10,326 bases of DNA, from contig CANFYD010000090.1 in assembly GCA_947450745.1 (NCBI GenBank), positions 1 through 10,326 of the forward strand. The letters run 5' to 3'. The DNA is from Burkholderiales bacterium (GTDB lineage: Bacteria > Pseudomonadota > Gammaproteobacteria > Burkholderiales > Burkholderiaceae_C). Each line of letters starts with the position of its first letter. Position 1 is the stretch's first letter. Shown here piece after piece: positions 6,587-10,326 of this stretch. Below the pieces are notes generated by a model that saw nothing but the letters and a program-made list of their open reading frames with translations, searched no databases and was not told the origin of the DNA. The position numbers and the translations under genes were made by a program.

Positions 6587-7680
6587 TCCTTGCTCGTGGC
6601 CCGCCTCAGGGTGGCCAGCGTATGGCCCATGTCGATCACGGCCATCGCGTAATAGCTCGACCAGTTGTAGCGGGTCAGGGCATAGAAGTTCTCGCTGCCC
6701 AGCCAATAGATCGGCGCGGCGCTGCCGTTTTGCAGCTCGATCACCGCCATCGGCCCGGCATGTTCCAGCGCCGCGTCCGACGGCCGGGCACCAGCTTCCA
6801 GCAACTGCGCGGCGCTGAAGCTGGGCAGGATGTCCGGTGCCAGCAAGCGGGCGCGGGCGCTGGTCTCGACCGGCAGGGCGACGCTGTAATGCGTCGGCAT
6901 GCCGGCCTTCCAGCCATGTTGAACCAGATAGTTGGCGATGCTGCCGATCGCATCGGCCGGGCTGTTGATCAGGTCGACATGGCCGTCGCCATCAAAATCG
7001 ATCGCATCACGGTTCCAACTGCTGGGCATGAATTGCGGCCAGCCCATGGCACCAGCGTACGAGCCTTTCACGCTCAGCGGGTCCAGGCCCTCGCGGTGGC
7101 TGAGCTTCAAGAACTCGACCAACTCGGCACGGAAAAACGCGCTGCGGTCACTGCGCCCACTCGGGAAGTCGAAGGCCAGCGTGGCCAGCGCATCGATGAT
7201 GCGGAAGCCGCCGGTGATGCGGCCGTAATAACTTTCCACGCCGATCAGGCCGACGATCAGCTCGGCCGGCACGCCAAAGCGGGTCTCGGCCCTGGCCAGC
7301 GCCGCCTCGTTTTGATCCCAGAACTGCAGCCCGGCCTGCAAGCGGCGCGGCTCGACAAAGCGGGCGCGGTAAGCCGCCCAATCCTTGGCGCTGCCGGGCG
7401 GGCCGGGCATGATCAGGCGCTGCACCGCCGGATGGCTTTTGGCCTGCGCCAGTTGCGCTTGCAACTGCACCACGTCCCAGCCTTGTTCGGTGGCCAGCTC
7501 AGCGCCAAACCGCATCAGCTCAGGGCGTTCACCAAAGGCTTGCGGGGCTTTGTCGCGTGTTGTGGCGGCTGTTTTAGCCTTGGCCTTGTGTTGTTTGTGA
7601 TCCGCCGCCTCGGCGTGGTTCACAAAGCCTGCTGCGAGCAGGGCGCTGCACAGGCAAAAAGAATTCAGAAATTTCGACAT
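6583..7680 (-). CDS. mltB: MltB-family lytic murein transglycosylase
   Basis: MltB-type enzymes cleave the MurNAc-GlcNAc bond of peptidoglycan with formation of 1,6-anhydroMurNAc, in the periplasm. From the ATG at 7680 the protein has 365 residues, close to the 361 of E. coli MltB. It starts with a signal peptide (MSKFLNSFCLCSALLAAG, ending near an AxA site at about residues 22-25). No proper lipobox is visible, so a soluble periplasmic form is likelier than a lipoprotein. The catalytic Glu is Glu149 in GVESYYG. The family signature MGWPQFMPSSW occupies 212-222, followed by an EF-hand-like loop with Asp228, Asp230, Asp232 and Asp236, as in the calcium site of Slt35. A TTG at 7707 would add nine residues before the signal peptide and is disfavoured. 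It lies 50 bases downstream of the transglutaminase gene on the same strand and is probably co-transcribed with it. It converges with the DUF349 gene. Confidence 0.95.
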   Translation of the reverse strand: MSKFLNSFCLCSALLAAGFVNHAEAADHKQHKAKAKTAATTRDKAPQAFGERPELMRFGAELATEQGWDVVQLQAQLAQAKSHPAVQRLIMPGPPGSAKDWAAYRARFVEPRRLQAGLQFWDQNEAALARAETRFGVPAELIVGLIGVESYYGRITGGFRIIDALATLAFDFPSGRSDRSAFFRAELVEFLKLSHREGLDPLSVKGSYAGAMGWPQFMPSSWNRDAIDFDGDGHVDLINSPADAIGSIANYLVQHGWKAGMPTHYSVALPVETSARARLLAPDILPSFSAAQLLEAGARPSDAALEHAGPMAVIELQNGSAAPIYWLGSENFYALTRYNWSSYYAMAVIDMGHTLATLRRATSKD

Positions 7681-7717
7681 CGGCCTGGTGCTGCAGCAGG
7701 GCTGCAAGTTGACGGTT

Positions 7718-7736
7718 CGTTAACGGAGTCTTAACG
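7718..7736. repeat. Small palindrome over the tgpA stop codon
   Basis: CGTTAA (7718-7723) and TTAACG (7731-7736) form a 6-bp inverted repeat with a seven-base spacer, covering the TAA stop of the transglutaminase gene. The stem is short and AT-rich, so termination here is unlikely. It could be a weak operator or chance. The rest of the 50-base gap holds no clear promoter. Confidence 0.3.
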
Positions 7737-9866
7737 CGTTTGCTTGTGCAGCATACGGCTTGCGGCACGGAAGGCCAGCCACCAGCGCCGCCGTTCCAGC
7801 CACGCGTTCGCGGTAGACGGGCCTGCGCTCGGGGCATAACGGGCACGCTCCAGCGCCAGCAGCAGGGCGACAGCGGGCGCGGCCGCTGTGCCGTGGCGTT
7901 GGTTCAACAATGCCGCCCATTGGGCCGGGCTTTGGTGGGCGGCCGCCGCCACGCCTTGCTTGTGCAGCGCGCGCAAAATCCCGGCGCGCTGGCGCGACCA
8001 CGCATCGTGCGGGCGCGCTGTCCAAAGCGTCCAGCCGCCGCCCACAGCAGCCAGCAGGGCGATCAGGCCGGCCGTCACTTGGCCCAGCGCCAGCCAATCG
8101 GGCTGTGCAAAGCCCAAGCTTTTCAATAAGTCGAACTGGTTCTGGCGCGAGTAGTTCAAGACCTGCTGCTGCCAGCGGTTGTTCAGTGCCTCCCAGCCCA
8201 GCCGCAGGTTGGGCCACAGCGTGGGCCCGAGGCGCTGCAAGGCACCGGCCAGCGCGCCCGGCTCTGGCCGCAAGGCCTGGCCGCGCATGACGCGCTCGGG
8301 GGCCACGGCGGCGGTCGGGTCGGCGCGCAGCCAGCCCTGGCCGGCCACCCAATATTCGGCCCAGGCATGGGCGTTGCTGTTGCGCACCAGCCAATAGCCG
8401 TCCTGCGGCTCGGCGTCCATGCCCTGAAAGCCGGTGACGATGCGGGCCGGCACGCCCATCGCCCGCATGACGACCACAAACGAGGCCGCAAAGTGCTCGC
8501 AAAAGCCCAGCCGCCGGTCAAACCAGAACTCGTCGATCAAATGCGGCGTGGCCTCGCCGTAGCGGCCCGGTGCCAGCGTGTAGGTGAAGTCCGCCGTGCT
8601 GATGTGGGCCAACACGGCGGCCGCCAGCGCGGGTGCCAATCCGGCGTCATCAAGGGCGGCAAAACGGGCCTGGCGGCGCAGCGCGTCGGCCCAGCCCATC
8701 GTGCGTGGGTTGAAGCCGGGCGGCAGCTCCAGATAGCTCTGCATCGACAAGCTGGTCTCCAGCGTCAAGTCGAGCGGGCCGGTCTGGTGGTTCAAGTAAG
8801 CCAGCGTGTTGAAGCGCAGCCGCTCGGTGATCGGGCGCGGCGCAATCCATTGCAACTCGGGCCCGCGCCTGAGCGTCAGGCCGTCTTCGGTGCGGGTGCT
8901 GCCGGCCGGCTCGGGGCTCATTTCCAGCAGCGGCACCACGCTGATGCGCAGCGGCTCCAGCGTCAGCTCATAGCGCAGTGGTGCTCCGCGCAGGCGCAGC
9001 GCGTCGGGTCGGCGATGACCGGCCAAGCCCGCCAAACTGCTTGGGTCGGCGGGCAGCCAATTGCGGCCGTCAAACTGCGCCAACACCGGGCCGCGGAAGT
9101 AGCGGGCCTGCGGCGGCGGCGGCGCGCCCTCGAAACGCAAGCGCAGGGCGATGCTGTCGTCATTCGCCAGCTCCGACATCGCGCCAAAACTCATCTGATT
9201 CGACAAGCCGGTGCGGCCGATCGAGTCGGCCGGCAGCCCCCACAGCGGCCCGATGCGCGGAAACAGCACGAACAGCAGCACCATCACCGGCAAGCCGACC
9301 AGTGTGGTGCGCGCCGCAAGGCCGGCAGCTAGGCGCAAGCTGGGCTGGCCCACCGGCATTTGCGCCAGCACCACCGCGCTGAGCAAGGCCCAGACGCTGA
9401 GCAGCATCCACACCGCTGTCAGCAGCGACTGGGAATAGAGGAAGTTCGTCAAGACCAGGAAGAAGCCGAGGAAAAACACCACAAAAGCATCGCGGCGGGC
9501 CCGCAGCTCCAGCGTCTTCAGCGCCATCAGCATCACCAGCAGGGTGACGCCGGCTTCGCGGCCCAGCAGGCTGGCGTGGCTCCACCAAGTCAGCCCGGCC
9601 GACAGCAGCAGCACACCGACCAGCACCCAGCGGCCGGGCAGAGCGTCGCCGCGCCAAGCCAGCAAGCCGCGCCAGCCGAGGATCAACAAGGTGATGGCGC
9701 TGGCCCACAGCGGCAGGTGGCCGGCATGCGGCAGCACCACCGCGCTGATGCCGGCCAGCAGGAACAGCGTGTCGCGGCAATCGCGGCTGATTCTGTGGCT
9801 GACCTTGCTGCTGATCTTGTGGGTGATCTTGTGGCTGATCTGGCCATGGTGTCGCGGCGCACTCAC
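7731..9866 (-). CDS. tgpA: TgpA-type membrane transglutaminase (DUF3488 / transglutaminase-like / DUF4129)
   Basis: This 711-residue protein has the TgpA layout. A cationic N-terminus is followed by a block of about six or seven membrane helices (about 33-202) ending in LFPRIGPLWGLP. Next come a periplasmic region with a transglutaminase-like core, another membrane helix (about 593-612), and a short cytosolic DUF4129-like tail. The catalytic triad is intact: Cys456 in GFCEHFAAS, His500 in NAHAWAEYW, Asp516 in WLRADPT. TgpA of Pseudomonas aeruginosa is required for viability and links to the envelope; the substrate is not settled. The start is taken as GTG at 9866-9864, overlapping the DUF58 stop as GTGA. 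The frame stays open to 10076, but those residues would lie inside the DUF58 gene and look nothing like TgpA. An unusual four-residue tandem repeat fills residues 9-28. DUF58 upstream and mltB downstream suggest one envelope operon. Confidence 0.95.
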   Translation of the reverse strand: MSAPRHHGQISHKITHKISSKVSHRISRDCRDTLFLLAGISAVVLPHAGHLPLWASAITLLILGWRGLLAWRGDALPGRWVLVGVLLLSAGLTWWSHASLLGREAGVTLLVMLMALKTLELRARRDAFVVFFLGFFLVLTNFLYSQSLLTAVWMLLSVWALLSAVVLAQMPVGQPSLRLAAGLAARTTLVGLPVMVLLFVLFPRIGPLWGLPADSIGRTGLSNQMSFGAMSELANDDSIALRLRFEGAPPPPQARYFRGPVLAQFDGRNWLPADPSSLAGLAGHRRPDALRLRGAPLRYELTLEPLRISVVPLLEMSPEPAGSTRTEDGLTLRRGPELQWIAPRPITERLRFNTLAYLNHQTGPLDLTLETSLSMQSYLELPPGFNPRTMGWADALRRQARFAALDDAGLAPALAAAVLAHISTADFTYTLAPGRYGEATPHLIDEFWFDRRLGFCEHFAASFVVVMRAMGVPARIVTGFQGMDAEPQDGYWLVRNSNAHAWAEYWVAGQGWLRADPTAAVAPERVMRGQALRPEPGALAGALQRLGPTLWPNLRLGWEALNNRWQQQVLNYSRQNQFDLLKSLGFAQPDWLALGQVTAGLIALLAAVGGGWTLWTARPHDAWSRQRAGILRALHKQGVAAAAHQSPAQWAALLNQRHGTAAAPAVALLLALERARYAPSAGPSTANAWLERRRWWLAFRAASRMLHKQTR
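9787..9846 (-). repeat. 12-bp tandem repeat at the 5' end of tgpA
   Basis: Five 12-base units lie at 9787-9798, 9799-9810, 9811-9822, 9823-9834 and 9835-9846. On the plus strand they read CTGATTCTGTGG, CTGACCTTGCTG, CTGATCTTGTGG, GTGATCTTGTGG and CTGATCTGGCCA. Read from the minus strand they encode the tetrapeptides QISH, KITH, KISS, KVSH and RISR (approximate phase), residues 9-28 of TgpA, just before its first membrane helix. The repeat keeps the reading frame. Confidence 0.85.
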
Positions 9867-10326
9867 GGCGCGTCTTTCTGCACGGTGCCCGGCAGCAAGG
9901 CCAGTTGTTCCAGACAGTGCTGGCGATGCTCCGCGCCAAGGGCCGGCGACCCGCGCTGCGCCCCCAAACTCAGGCCATACGGGGCTTGCCGTTGTTCGGC
10001 CGCCAGTACCCAGGCGGTCAAGCGTGCGATGCGTGCCTCGGGGGCCAGCGTTGCCGTGTCGCGCCAGTCCAGCCAAAGCTGTTGGGCAGCCGGTGCCTGG
10101 CTGTCACGCACCCACAGCGGCGTGCCTTGCTCGAAGCTCAGCGCGGCTTTTTTCCACAACACCTGTTTCATCGGGTCGCCGCGCCGGTAAGCACGCACGC
10201 CGTCAAAGTCCTGGCCTTGCTGCGGCGTCGCTCGGCTGAGTGCTTGCCCGTCGCTGCCGCCTTGCTGGGGCGGGAACGGCGGCACCGGGCTTTCAGGGCG
10301 TGGATAAACCCAAAACGAGGCGGCCG
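9863..10326 (-). CDS. DUF58 domain protein, C-terminal part (5' end outside window)
   Basis: The frame is open from the right edge to a TGA at 9865-9863, giving 153 visible residues. The first residues read SFWVYPRPESPVPPFPP, the proline-rich strand that typically precedes the DUF58 core. The core signature DFDGVRAYRRGDPMKQVLWK follows, matching the family pattern of Arg-x-Tyr, Gly-Asp and Trp-Lys. DUF58 proteins are usually membrane-anchored with a von Willebrand-like domain, and they commonly lie between a MoxR AAA ATPase gene and a tgpA gene. The expected N-terminal membrane helices and possibly a moxR gene should lie beyond the window. The stop overlaps the tgpA GTG by four bases (GTGA), implying translational coupling. 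An internal GTG at 10285 is not the start, because the conserved VYPRP strand lies upstream of it. Confidence 0.93.
   Translation of the reverse strand, partial: AASFWVYPRPESPVPPFPPQQGGSDGQALSRATPQQGQDFDGVRAYRRGDPMKQVLWKKAALSFEQGTPLWVRDSQAPAAQQLWLDWRDTATLAPEARIARLTAWVLAAEQRQAPYGLSLGAQRGSPALGAEHRQHCLEQLALLPGTVQKDAP

Noticed and set aside
6421..7734. A 437-codon plus-strand frame opposite mltB
   Set aside because: It has no domain and an Ala/Gln/Arg-rich composition. MltB on the other strand has a signal peptide, catalytic Glu and family signatures.
8367..9332. A 321-codon plus-strand frame opposite tgpA
   Set aside because: Mirror frame of a strongly supported gene; no recognisable motif, and its composition is typical of antisense GC-rich sequence.
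9867..10076. Upstream extension of tgpA to an ATG at 10076
   Set aside because: The extra 70 residues overlap the conserved DUF58 gene in another frame and look like shadow translation. The GTG overlapping the DUF58 stop is the better start.

Overview
The window looks like chromosomal DNA from a GC-rich betaproteobacterium, most likely order Burkholderiales. This rests on the strong G/C bias at third codon positions, the style of the proteins, candidate TACACT-type -10 boxes, and the DUF58 / TgpA transglutaminase / lytic transglycosylase gene string. The genus cannot be fixed from sequence alone. I see no tRNA, rRNA, insertion sequence, phage gene or CRISPR array. No gene-free stretch exceeds 300 bases; the longest is about 174 bases, at 6409-6582.

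Layout, left to right. (1) 1-545, minus strand: a RidA/YjgF-family gene whose stop overlaps the start of a second minus-strand gene that runs off the left edge. (2) 546-624: a short divergent intergenic region. (3) 625-3186, plus strand: comEC, the inner-membrane DNA uptake channel, apparently intact, with an intact C-terminal metallo-beta-lactamase-like domain and a TTG start. (4) 3310-6408, plus strand: a very long (about 1032 aa) helical DUF349-domain protein carrying two in-frame tripeptide repeat tracts. (5) 6409-6582: a convergent intergenic region with nested inverted repeats. (6) 6583-10326, minus strand, transcribed leftwards: a DUF58 protein (its start lies beyond the right edge), then a TgpA-type membrane transglutaminase overlapping it by GTGA, then after 50 bases an MltB-family lytic transglycosylase.

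The three genes on the right probably act together at the cell envelope. DUF58 and TgpA usually occur together, commonly with a MoxR AAA ATPase, and TgpA places a transglutaminase-fold catalytic domain in the periplasm. Its neighbour MltB cleaves peptidoglycan in the same compartment. On the left, comEC and the DUF349 gene are co-oriented but separated by 123 bases that hold their own candidate promoter.

Nothing here amounts to a clearly new multi-gene system. The most unusual signals are short in-frame tandem repeats in three of the proteins (period 6, 9 and 12 bases), the nested inverted repeats between the convergent genes, and the large uncharacterised DUF349 protein.
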